Shown here: positions 40,687 to 50,100 of the stretch, in pieces
Layout of the letters: every line of letters begins with the position of its first letter
Numbering within the stretch: the stretch's first letter is position 1
NCBI GenBank assembly: GCA_900543815.1
Contig: UQST01000005.1
Coordinates: 1-64,000, forward strand
Length of the DNA: 64,000 bases
Direction of reading: 5' to 3'
Source of the DNA: an uncultured Prevotellaceae bacterium
GTDB taxonomy: Bacteria; Bacteroidota; Bacteroidia; Bacteroidales; Bacteroidaceae
Position numbers and translations under genes: made by a program
The notes under the pieces: model-generated
What the model was told of the DNA's origin: nothing
Seen by the model: only the letters and a program-made list of their open reading frames with translations
Database searches by the model: none

Positions 40687-42336
40687 TCACCTCAACCGCT
40701 CCAGCCTGAGCACTTGGGTGCAATGCTCCACCATGGCAGGGCGGTGGGTCACGCATATGACCGTGCGTCCGTCCTGGTCGAGACGCAGGTTGGTGAGCAA
40801 CTGGTGCTCGGTGTCGGGGTCAAGGGCGCTTGTTGCCTCATCGAGCAGAAGCACGCTGCCCGTGCGTAGCAGTGCCCTGGCTATGGCTATGCGCTGTGCC
40901 TGGCCTTCGCTCAGTCCCGCTCCCAGTTCGCCGCACAGCGTGTCGAGCCCATCGGGCGAGTCCTTCACAAAGTCGGCACAGGCCGTGTGCAGTGCCTCCA
41001 GCATCTGCTTTTCGGTGGCCTCGGGATTGCCCAGCAGGAGGTTGTCCCTCACAGTGCCGCTGAGCAGGGTATTGCCCTGCGGCACATACACCAGATTGTT
41101 GCGCGTGAGCGGCGACACCTCTTCACAGCCCTCCTTGTCATAGATCTCCACCCGTCCGCTCTGCGGTTGCACGAGTGCCAGAATGAGCCGCACCAGTGTG
41201 GTCTTGCCCGCGCCCGTCTCGCCCAGCACGGCTGTCACACTGCCCGGGGCGAAGTCGTAGGAGAGGTCCTTCAGTATCATGCGGTGCCCGTCGCTGTATG
41301 CATAGTTCACCCCAGTGAGCCGCACGCCCGCCGCTCCGTGCATCCTCACGGGTTCCCCCTGCGCTTCCAGGGGCGTCTCCTGCAGCTCCATCAGCCGCTC
41401 GCTGGCGGTGACGCAACCGACGAATGCGGGCACAAAGCGCAGGGCATCGCGGAAGGGACCCTGCACCTGGCCCACCAACTGCAGGAAGGCAGCCATCATG
41501 CCGTAGGTCACCAGGCCGCTCTGCAACTGGTAGGTGCACGTCACGAAGGCCACCAGATAGCCCAGTCCGAAGCCCAGCGTCACCATGGCCGATGACGTGC
41601 TGCTGAATATCGTGCGCCTGCGCACCTGGCTCTGCAGCCTTCCCTGTGCCGCTCCCAGGCGTGAGGCCATGGTGCTGCACCGCTCCAGGGTCTTCAGTAC
41701 CATGTTGTATTGGATGCTCTCCTGTATGATGCTCTGTATGTTGCTGTCGGTGTCGCGTATCTCTCGGGTGAGGGCTCGCATGCGCCTCACGTAGATGCGG
41801 CTGAGCAGTGTGAAGAGCGGGGCAATACAGAGCAGCAGGCACGCCACCCGCACGTTCATCGTGCAGAGGAAGCAGAAGGCGCCCGCCAGGCGCACTACCA
41901 CGCACAGCGCAGCGGGCACCGTCTCGGTGATGGTGTCGCTCACGTCGTAGGCGTCACGCTCCAGGCGGTTGAGCACATCGCCGCTGTGGCGCCCGTCCCT
42001 GCCCATCCACTGGCTGTTCATAAGGTGTCTGAAGAGCTTCATCTGCAGTATGTTCTGTGAGCGCACGCCCAGTATGGCGGCTATCCAGCGCCGTGCAAAG
42101 CCCAGTGCCACCTGCATGACCAGCAGTGCCACTAGCACGGCTGCTGCCCACCAGAGTGGAGACTGGGCACGGCCGGTGGCTATGTCGATGGCCCACTTGG
42201 AGGCGTAGATGAACGCGAAGTCGAGTGCTACGCCCGTCACACCGGTGAGCGCGTTGAGCACCGACTGCAGGCGCAGGCCCTCAGAGGCTGTCCACAGCCA
42301 CAGCAGAAGCCGCTGGTCTATCTTTCTCATCTTCAT
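40687..42336 (-). CDS. ABC exporter, fused membrane and ATPase domains
   Basis: 549 residues from the ATG at 42336 (MKMRKIDQRL); six-helix membrane domain to ~320, then an ATPase domain with Walker A GETGAGKTT, signature LSEGQAQR and Walker B VLLLDEATSALD, and switch His in VTHRP. The signature LSEGQ differs from the usual LSGGQ by one residue. As a half-transporter it should work as a homodimer to export a lipid, drug or peptide. The nadK gene precedes it by 38 bp on the same strand, so they may share a transcript. Confidence 0.88.
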   Translation of the reverse strand: MKMRKIDQRLLLWLWTASEGLRLQSVLNALTGVTGVALDFAFIYASKWAIDIATGRAQSPLWWAAAVLVALLVMQVALGFARRWIAAILGVRSQNILQMKLFRHLMNSQWMGRDGRHSGDVLNRLERDAYDVSDTITETVPAALCVVVRLAGAFCFLCTMNVRVACLLLCIAPLFTLLSRIYVRRMRALTREIRDTDSNIQSIIQESIQYNMVLKTLERCSTMASRLGAAQGRLQSQVRRRTIFSSTSSAMVTLGFGLGYLVAFVTCTYQLQSGLVTYGMMAAFLQLVGQVQGPFRDALRFVPAFVGCVTASERLMELQETPLEAQGEPVRMHGAAGVRLTGVNYAYSDGHRMILKDLSYDFAPGSVTAVLGETGAGKTTLVRLILALVQPQSGRVEIYDKEGCEEVSPLTRNNLVYVPQGNTLLSGTVRDNLLLGNPEATEKQMLEALHTACADFVKDSPDGLDTLCGELGAGLSEGQAQRIAIARALLRTGSVLLLDEATSALDPDTEHQLLTNLRLDQDGRTVICVTHRPAMVEHCTQVLRLERLR

Positions 42337-42374
42337 CTTCTGTTCTTGGAAAAAGGATGTTGCCCGTCCCGCGG

Positions 42375-43268
42375 TCAGCACTCATGGGCTCTGGAGTCGC
42401 TTCCCCACATCAGCTTCTGGCGCAGCGTGCGGAAGAACGAGCCGCCGGGGCGCTTGATGACCTGCACTTGGTAGGGTGCCTTGCGCACCTTCAGTTGCAC
42501 GTCCTCGGCACAGGCCTGGCTGCGGCCGTCTATTGCCACCAGGAAGTTATGGTTGCGGCTCTCCACGGTGAGCGTCACGCACGAGCCGCCGCTCAGGGTC
42601 AGCGGGCGCATGCTCAGGCTGTGAGGGGCCACCGGCACCAGTCCCAGTATGTCGCTCTGGGGCGACATGACGGGTCCGCCTACGCTCAGCGCATAGCCGG
42701 TACTGCCGGTGGGGGTGTTGATGATGAGGCCATCGGCCTGGTAGGTGGTGAGGTACTCGCCGTCAATCTCCACCCTGATGCTTATCATGCTGCTCACATC
42801 CCGCTTGAGCACAGCCACCTCGTTGAGCGCAAAGGGATAGTCGAACGGCTCGCCCGAGGAGAATTCCACGGCAAGCACAGTGCGCGGCTCGGCGTGCAGC
42901 AGCCCGCGGCAGGCCATGTCGATGGCCATCTCGATGTCACTGGGAGAGAAGTCGGCCAGAAAGCCCAGCCGCCCCATGTTGATGCCCAGGATGGGTGTGC
43001 CCGATGCTCCCACGCGCTTGGCGGCTGTCAGGAAGGTGCCGTCACCGCCCATGCTTACGGCCAGATGGGCCTGGAAGTCACCGCTGATGGGGATGACCGA
43101 CTGCGGCAGGTTCATGCCGGGAGTCTTCTGCAGACTCTCAAAAAAAGGAATGTCGATGCCCACACATGCACCCCGACGCTCCAGCGCATCCAGCAGATTT
43201 TGTGCGTAAATGGCTTTGGAGGGGTCGGAGATATTGCCAAAGAGGGCCACCTTGATGCTTTTCTCCAT
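42375..43268 (-). CDS. nadK: NAD kinase
   Basis: 297 residues. GGDGTFL (74-80) holds the catalytic Asp76, and ADGLIINTPTGSTGYALSVGGP is the second conserved block. It makes NADP from NAD with ATP in the cytoplasm. The transcript starts at a -7 box (43298-43291) that faces an equal box for the DJ-1/ispD/recG transcript. Confidence 0.96.
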   Translation of the reverse strand: MEKSIKVALFGNISDPSKAIYAQNLLDALERRGACVGIDIPFFESLQKTPGMNLPQSVIPISGDFQAHLAVSMGGDGTFLTAAKRVGASGTPILGINMGRLGFLADFSPSDIEMAIDMACRGLLHAEPRTVLAVEFSSGEPFDYPFALNEVAVLKRDVSSMISIRVEIDGEYLTTYQADGLIINTPTGSTGYALSVGGPVMSPQSDILGLVPVAPHSLSMRPLTLSGGSCVTLTVESRNHNFLVAIDGRSQACAEDVQLKVRKAPYQVQVIKRPGGSFFRTLRQKLMWGSDSRAHEC

Positions 43269-43290
43269 ATTTATCTCTTGCTTGGAGGAG

Positions 43291-43318
43291 CAAAGTTAAT
43301 GAATATTTTCTAACTTTG
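43291..43318. promoter_or_regulatory. Back-to-back -7 boxes of nadK and the DJ-1/ispD/recG operon
   Basis: CAAAGTTA at 43291-43298 (TAACTTTG on the minus strand) and TAACTTTG at 43311-43318 are perfect mirror images 12 bp apart. Each lies where the other promoter's upstream region would be bound, so polymerase at one should block the other. Confidence 0.65.
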
Positions 43319-43365
43319 CGGTAGGTAGGATTGATTATTGATACGTACTATAATATATAAGGTAT

Positions 43366-43920
43366 ATGATTACAGTATTTCTCGCAACTGGTTTCGAGGA
43401 GATCGAGGCCATTGCACCCGTTGACATCATGCGCCGTGCCGGACTGGACGTACGCACAGTATCCATCTATGACACCCCTGTGGTCAGTGGTGCGCACAGC
43501 GTTCCTGTGCAGGCCGATATGACGCTCGGGCAGGTGGATTTCAGCCTGGTGGAACTGATGGTGCTGCCTGGCGGACTGCCAGGAGCCACCAATCTGGATG
43601 CCTGCGCTCCGCTGCGCGAGGCTCTGCAGAAGCATGCGGGCGAGGGAAAACCCGTAGCCGCCATCTGTGCCGCGCCGCTGGTGCTGGGTCATCTGGGGCT
43701 TCTCAGGGGCAGGAAAGCGACGTGCTACCCTGGAGTGGAGCCTGAGCTGGAGGGCGCACAGTGCACTGGCGCACTGGTGGAAGTGGATGGCAACGTGGTT
43801 ACCGGCAAGGGACCTGCCGCTGCCTTCGAGTTTGGATTTGCCTTGGTAGAGCTGCTCCGCGACCAGGAGGCCTCGATGCCTCTGCGTGACGGGATGCTTT
43901 ACTCACAACTCGTACCCTGA
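43366..43920 (+). CDS. DJ-1/PfpI family protein
   Basis: 184 residues. The flavodoxin-like fold has the conserved Glu in ATGFEEIEA and the nucleophile Cys in AAICAAP (~residue 105), with GLPGATNL before it. Family members act as glyoxalases, deglycases or chaperones against carbonyl stress. The first gene of an operon with ispD (no gap) and recG (10 bp gap). Its biological link with isoprenoid synthesis is not evident. Confidence 0.88.
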   Translation: MITVFLATGFEEIEAIAPVDIMRRAGLDVRTVSIYDTPVVSGAHSVPVQADMTLGQVDFSLVELMVLPGGLPGATNLDACAPLREALQKHAGEGKPVAAICAAPLVLGHLGLLRGRKATCYPGVEPELEGAQCTGALVEVDGNVVTGKGPAAAFEFGFALVELLRDQEASMPLRDGMLYSQLVP

Positions 43921-44601
43921 ATGGAGCGGTTTGCCATACTGGTGGCGGGAGGCCAGGGGCTGCGTATGGGAGGCGATGTACCCAAGCAGTTTCTGCCCCT
44001 CGGCGGACGGCCTGTGCTCATGCACACCATCGACCGCTTCCGCGAGGTGTTTCCCGACATGCACATCATCGTAGTGCTTCCCCAGGGGCAGCACGATTAC
44101 TGGCACGACCTGTGCCGCCGGCATCATCTGGAGGGGGGCTTCCTGACGGCCCCGGGAGGTGATACGCGCTTCCATTCAGTGCTCAACGGGCTGAATGCCA
44201 TCCCTGCTGATGTGAGCGAGGGGCTGGTGGGCGTGCACGACGGAGTGCGCCCCTTCGTGTCGCGGGATACCCTCCGGCGATGCTACGAAGAGGCTGCCCG
44301 CAGCGGCACAGCGGTGCCCGTGGTCCCTGTAGTGGAGACGCTGCGCCATGTCAGCCCCGATGGCGAGAGCATGACAGTGCCCCGCAGCGACTACCGACTG
44401 GTGCAGACTCCTCAGGTCTTCAGCCTTTCTCTGCTGCGCCGGGCCTACAGACAACCCTACGCACCGCAGTTCACCGACGATGCTTCGGTGGTGGAGGCTC
44501 TGGGAGAGCGCATCACCCTGGTGGAGGGAAACCGCGAGAACATCAAACTGACTACGCCTGCCGACCTGCTCCTGGCCAAAGGAATCATGGAGGCACGCTG
44601 A
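43921..44601 (+). CDS. ispD: 2-C-methyl-D-erythritol 4-phosphate cytidylyltransferase
   Basis: 226 residues. The nucleotide-binding signature LVAGGQGLRMGGDVPKQFLPL is at the N-terminus, and VHDGVRPFV, TPQVFSL and TDDASVVEALG are the other family blocks. It transfers CMP from CTP to methylerythritol phosphate in the MEP pathway, downstream of Dxs. The ATG follows directly on the stop of the DJ-1 gene. Confidence 0.96.
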   Translation: MERFAILVAGGQGLRMGGDVPKQFLPLGGRPVLMHTIDRFREVFPDMHIIVVLPQGQHDYWHDLCRRHHLEGGFLTAPGGDTRFHSVLNGLNAIPADVSEGLVGVHDGVRPFVSRDTLRRCYEEAARSGTAVPVVPVVETLRHVSPDGESMTVPRSDYRLVQTPQVFSLSLLRRAYRQPYAPQFTDDASVVEALGERITLVEGNRENIKLTTPADLLLAKGIMEAR

Positions 44602-44611
44602 AACGACAAGC

Positions 44612-46708
44612 ATGCAAGACCTCAGACATTCAGAACTCACCTATCTGCCTGGCATCGGGCCACGGCGTGCGGCCCTGCTCCAAGCGGAGTTGGGCATCAG
44701 CACGTGGCACGATCTGCTATACACCTTTCCCTATAAGCACATCGACCGCAGCAGGCTCTACCGTGTGAGCGAACTCACTGCCGACATGCCCTTTGTGCAG
44801 TTGCGAGGGCGCATCGTGGGCATGGAGCAGTCGGGGCAGGGGCGCAAGGCGAGGCTTGTGGCGCACTTCACCGACGGTGAGGGCTTCGTTGACCTGGTGT
44901 GGTTTCAGGGCATCCGCTACGTGGCATCCACGCTCAAGCAGGACCGCGACTACATTGTGTTTGGCAGGCCAAATGCCTTCAACGGGCGCATCAACATTGC
45001 CCACCCTGACGTGGATCCCGCTGAGGACCTCTCGCTGAGCCGCATGCGCATGCAACCCTACTATTCCACAACCGAGAAGATGCGCCGCTCGGGACTCACC
45101 TCACGCAGCCTCGAGCAGTTTACCAGCAAGCTCCTCGACCTGCTCAAGGAGCCTGTGCCCGAGACGCTGCCCGATGTGATGCGCCGCCAGCTGGGCCTCA
45201 TGCCGCTCGACGAAGCCCTTCGTGCAGCCCACTACCCGCAGTCGGCCGAGCAGTTGGCGCGTGCCATGGCCCGCCTCAAGTTCGACGAACTCTTCTTCAT
45301 ACAGCTTAGCATCCAGCTCTATGCCCGCCAGCGGCAGGCTTCCAGAGTGGGCCACACCTTCACGCATGTGGGTCCGCTTTTCAATGAATTCTATTCCCAG
45401 TGCCTGCCCTTTGCGCTGACCGATGCCCAGAAGCGTGTCATACGCGAGATACATGCCGATATGAAGCGCGGACGACAGATGAACCGTCTGCTGCAGGGCG
45501 ACGTTGGAAGCGGCAAGACACTGGTGGCTCTCATGGTGATGCTGCTGGCTGTGGATAACGGCCATCAGGCATGCATCATGGCTCCCACCGAGATTCTGGC
45601 CGAGCAGCACCTCAAGTCGTTCCGCTCCATGCTGGGCCATCTGCCCGTGCGGGTGGAGCTGCTCACGGGCACGGTGAAGGGTAAGAAGCGCAAGGAAATA
45701 CTGGAGGGGCTGGCCGACGGCTCGGTGCACATGCTGGTGGGTACGCATGCCGTCATCGAGGACAGCGTGCAGTTCCGCAGTCTGGGACTGGCCGTCATCG
45801 ACGAGCAGCACCGCTTCGGGGTGGCACAGCGTGCACGTCTCTGGGCCAAGAACGCCATTGTGCCTCACATCTTAGTGATGACCGCCACGCCTATTCCCCG
45901 CACGCTGGCCATGACGCTCTACGGTGACCTCGACGTGTCAGTCATAGACCAGTTGCCCCCCGGCCGCAAGCCCATACGCACGCTGCACATTCCCGACTCC
46001 GACCTGGGCCGCCTCTACCAGGCGGTGAGCACACAGATAGAGGCCGGCAGCCAGGCCTACTTCGTGTTCCCATTGGTGAAGGAGAGCGACAAGATGGCGC
46101 TGCGCAATGTGGAGAACGAGTATGAAATCCTGCAGAAAGTGTTCCCCGACTGTCGCATCGGCATGGTGCACGGCCGCATGAAAGCCGCCGAGAAGGAGGA
46201 GCAGATGCGCCTCTTCACCCAGGGCGATACGCAGATACTGGTGGCCACAACGGTCATCGAGGTGGGGGTCAATGTGCCGCGTGCCACGGTGATGGTCATC
46301 TTCAATGCCGAGCGCTTCGGCCTGTCGCAGTTGCACCAGTTGCGTGGCAGGGTGGGCCGAGGCGGTGACCAGTCGTGGTGCATACTGGTGACCGGCAATA
46401 CGGCAGGAGCCGATGTGCGCCGCCGCATGCAGGTGATGACCGACACCACTGATGGTTTCCAGATAGCCGAAGAGGACCTCAAGCTGCGAGGTCCAGGCGA
46501 CCTGGAGGGTACACAGCAGAGTGGCGACGGCCTGCATCTGCGTCTGGCCAACCTGGCCAAGGACGGTATCCTGGTGCAGTGGGCGCGTGATGCGGCCACA
46601 CAAGTGCTCTCGGCCGACCCGTCCCTCGCGTCGCCCATGGGGCAGATGTTGCGCAGGCAACTCGACCAAGAGTTCCCCGACCGCCAGGACTGGGGCAAGA
46701 TATCCTGA
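44612..46708 (+). CDS. recG: ATP-dependent DNA helicase RecG
   Basis: 698 residues, full length. An N-terminal wedge domain with an OB fold is followed by helicase motifs: Walker A GDVGSGKT near residue 295, VIDEQHRFGV (motif II), MTATPIPRT (III), and the RecG C-terminal TRG region (GRVGRGGDQSWC). It reverses stalled replication forks and remodels D- and R-loops. Co-transcribed with the DJ-1 gene and ispD. Confidence 0.97.
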   Translation: MQDLRHSELTYLPGIGPRRAALLQAELGISTWHDLLYTFPYKHIDRSRLYRVSELTADMPFVQLRGRIVGMEQSGQGRKARLVAHFTDGEGFVDLVWFQGIRYVASTLKQDRDYIVFGRPNAFNGRINIAHPDVDPAEDLSLSRMRMQPYYSTTEKMRRSGLTSRSLEQFTSKLLDLLKEPVPETLPDVMRRQLGLMPLDEALRAAHYPQSAEQLARAMARLKFDELFFIQLSIQLYARQRQASRVGHTFTHVGPLFNEFYSQCLPFALTDAQKRVIREIHADMKRGRQMNRLLQGDVGSGKTLVALMVMLLAVDNGHQACIMAPTEILAEQHLKSFRSMLGHLPVRVELLTGTVKGKKRKEILEGLADGSVHMLVGTHAVIEDSVQFRSLGLAVIDEQHRFGVAQRARLWAKNAIVPHILVMTATPIPRTLAMTLYGDLDVSVIDQLPPGRKPIRTLHIPDSDLGRLYQAVSTQIEAGSQAYFVFPLVKESDKMALRNVENEYEILQKVFPDCRIGMVHGRMKAAEKEEQMRLFTQGDTQILVATTVIEVGVNVPRATVMVIFNAERFGLSQLHQLRGRVGRGGDQSWCILVTGNTAGADVRRRMQVMTDTTDGFQIAEEDLKLRGPGDLEGTQQSGDGLHLRLANLAKDGILVQWARDAATQVLSADPSLASPMGQMLRRQLDQEFPDRQDWGKIS

Positions 46709-47170
46709 TTCCATCCGTCTGGCCTGCTGCCCGGAGGGGATTCCTGGGGAAGAGAAAATACGCTCGCTTGTCCGTCGGGGGCTTTGACAGAAAGCCAGAA
46801 CCGGGCTTGAAGGCATTTTCAGGAGCTTTTCTCCGAACCTCTGATGAGGCAGGCTCTGCTGGGGGATAGTTTTTGGACAAATCTTGGATAGAGTTGTGTC
46901 CGAAAGAGAACCACTCTTGGAATGAAGGGGAAATTGGCTGATGAGGCTGAAGAAGGGCGGCGGAAGTACAGCCGTACAGCCTTTCGACCATTGGGCAGGA
47001 ATGCTGCCCCTGGGAACGCAGTGTGCTGCATCGGTCATCGCAGCACGCTGCACCAGCCATCGCAGCGCGCTGCATGTGGCATTGCACCGCACTGCGTTTC
47101 TTGCCCCAAAAAGCCGAACCGGCCGAAGGGGCGCTTTGGAATAAAAAAGACAATACGTAACAAATTGATA
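46709..47170. other. 462-bp gap between recG and GH78 gene
   Basis: Contains a 22-bp palindrome array (47018-47095). A weak hairpin (GGACA...TGTCC, 46874-46902) may help end recG. No promoter box for the GH78 gene recognised. Confidence 0.6.
47018..47095. repeat. 22-bp-period array, GCAGYGYRCTGC class
   Basis: Units start at 47018 (GCAGTGTGCTGC), 47040 (GCAGCACGCTGC), 47062 (GCAGCGCGCTGC) and 47084 (GCACCGCACTGC), exactly 22 bp apart. It ends 75 bp before the GH78 start. Confidence 0.94.
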
Positions 47171-50100
47171 ATGATGAGACTAAAACTGATGATGGCAGCC
47201 GCTGCGCTGCTGATGAATGTGGGCTCCCGCGCTGATACCAAGCTGGTCAGGCTCAGGGTACAGCATGCAGTGGAACCCCAGGCAGTGGATGAAAAGGAAC
47301 CGGTGTTCGGTTGGGCTATGGAGTCTGACCAGCCTGGCGTGAGTCAGAAAGCCTATCGGCTGACGCTTCACACCGAGCATGGCGATACGCTCATGTGGGA
47401 CAGCGGAGAGGTGAAAGATGCCTCCTCTACGGGAGTGACCTACAAGGGACAGCCGCTGAAGCCGCTTACGGGGTATCGCTGGACGCTCAGCGTGTGGGAC
47501 AACAAGGGAAAGAAGCACACCGGACAGTCGGCTTTCTTCACCGGACTGATGGACTGCCGCCTGCAAGCCTGGTCGGGAGCACAGTGGATAGGCTCCACTG
47601 CCCAGCGCCTGTCGGCACCCTCCAACTTCAGCTTCACCATCAACACCCGCTTCCGCATCGAGCGTGGGCACCAGGCGGCAATACTCTTGGGAGCCAATGA
47701 CTTCCGCTTGCGCGATGCCTTCCAGAATATAGACAACATGCAGGGAACCAGCTATGTGCGCGTGGAATTGGACTTCCCCGAAGCACAGAGCGGGCGTGTG
47801 GGAGCGCTCAGAGTCTATCGCGTGGGCTTCACACCCACGGACCAAGAGCGGTTGCCGCTGCTTGAGGTGTCGGAGAAATCGTTCCCGCAGAGCAATATCA
47901 GCAGTCTGCTCACCGAGGAGGGGACGCATGAGGAGCACGAACTGTCGGTGTGTGTGGAGACAGGCAATATATCTTTCCTTATCGACGGAGTGGCGCTGAC
48001 CATCTGTGGCAACGGCTTTCCCGGACATCTGCAACCGCTGCTCGACCGCAAGGGCAATACGGCAGAGGTGGTCACCATAGGGCAGTGGGGTGGTAGCCAT
48101 GACCATAATTCCTATCCCAACCTCTGCGAGGTGGGATTTGCCGCGCTGCCCCATGCGAGGGTGGTTTATCAGGGCTACAATATCCAGAGCAGGGGATGTT
48201 CTGAGGACACTGAGGTGTTTGGCCCGGCTCAGTATGGCTGCTTCGGCGGGCTGCCTTGCGTGGCTGTCAAGGGTGACCGCATCGTGGTGGACAACCCCTC
48301 CGACCGCATCTGCCTGGCCCATGCAGATCCCAGTCACGGAGCGCTCACCATGCTGCGCACGTCTTTCAGGCTGAGTGGAAAGGTGCGTGAAGCACACTTG
48401 CTGGCCACGGCGATGGGAGCGTGCGAACTGCATCTCAATGGTAAGCCGGTGAGCCAGGACCGCTTCGTGCCTGGCAGTTCGCAGTATCGCGAGGTGCTGG
48501 GATATGCCTCCTACGATGTGACCTCCATGCTGCGTCAGGGCAAGAACGCTCTTGGTGCTTTGCTCCTGCCCGCCTGGTACACGGGCAACATGTCATATAC
48601 CACACGCAACTATAACTTCTGGGGTGACCATGAAGCTCTGCTGGCCAAGCTGGTGGTGCGCTATGAGGACGGGCGCGAAGAGGTCATCGTCACATCGCCC
48701 GGCACGTGGCGGGCATGCAACGACGGCCCTTGGCGCTACGGTTCATTCTTCAACGGAGAGGTGTATGACGCACGTCAGGAGGCTCTGACAGAAGGCTGGA
48801 GCACACCCGCCTACAAGGTGAACAAGCGATGGAAACCTGCCGAGACCATCACCATGCGCACTTGGCAGAAACCACGCATCGAGTCGCGTTATGACAGTCC
48901 GGTGCGTGTGCGTGAGCGGCTCAGTGCCGTGCGGGTGATGCCGGTGCACAGTGCCGACGGACACACATATACCTATGATATGGGTGTCAACATGGTGGGA
49001 GTGCCCGAGATAACCTTTCCCGAAGGTTGTCTGCAGCGTGGCGATACTGTCATCATCCGTTATGGCGAGCAACTTTATCCCGGCCTATATGACCACGAAC
49101 CGCGCACCGATGACGAACGCTGGTATGCTGACACCTATGGGCCAAAGGGTAGCGGCATAGCCGGACGCATACTGCAGGCCAACCTGCGTGCGGCTCTGGT
49201 GACTGATTTTTATGTGTCCGATGGGTCGGACAGAGCCGTCTATTCGCCCCGCAGCACCTATCGGGGCTATCAGTATGTGCAGATCACGCTGCCGTCGAGC
49301 AAGCAGCCTTTGGCTCCGGAGTGCGTGAGCGGACTGGTCTTGTCGTCTGACTCGTTGCCCACAGGCACTTATCATGCCGAGACGTGGGACGGTGTGACGG
49401 GCAGGCTGGTGAACCAACTCTTCCGTAACATACAGCGGTCACAGCTGGGCAACTTCTTTACGTTGCCCACCGATTGCCCCCAGCGCAACGAACGCATGGG
49501 GTGGACAGGCGATGCGCAGGCTTATGCCCGCACCGCTGCATACAACAGCGATGTGTATGGCTTCTTCCTTCAGTGGATGCGCTCACTGCGTGCCGACCAG
49601 ACTGTAGAGGGCGGCATAGGCTCCACCATACCGGAGTACAGCCGCGAGCGGCCTACTGGTTTCCCCGACGGAACCACCTGGGGGGCGGCTGTATGCATGG
49701 TTCCCTGGCAGATGTGGTGCCAATACGGAGACAGGAAGATAGTGCAGGACAATCTGGATGCCATGGTGCGATGGCTCGACGGGATGGCTGGTTATCCCAT
49801 GAGTGAGCGCTTCCCGCATCTGTCAAGCCGCACCGGCGGACTGGCAGACTGGCTTGCGATGGATGCACGAACGCCTGCCGACCTGGTGAACAATGCCATC
49901 TACATCTATATGATGGAGGTTACCGCCAGGATGGCCAGTGCGGTGGGGCGGACGGATATAAGCCGCAGGCTCACCGAGAGACACCGCCTGGCGAAGCAGG
50001 AATGGAACCTGTGTTACGTGGATGAGCATACCGGGCAGACCCGCTCGGCAGATGGTGAACAGGTGCACACACAGAGTTCGTATGCCACTCCACTCAACTT

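Noticed and set aside
46922..47170. 83-residue N-terminal extension of the GH78 protein
   Set aside because: It translates a 22-bp repeat array (CCIGHRSTLHQPSQRAACGI-like text) and precedes a perfect signal peptide at 47171.
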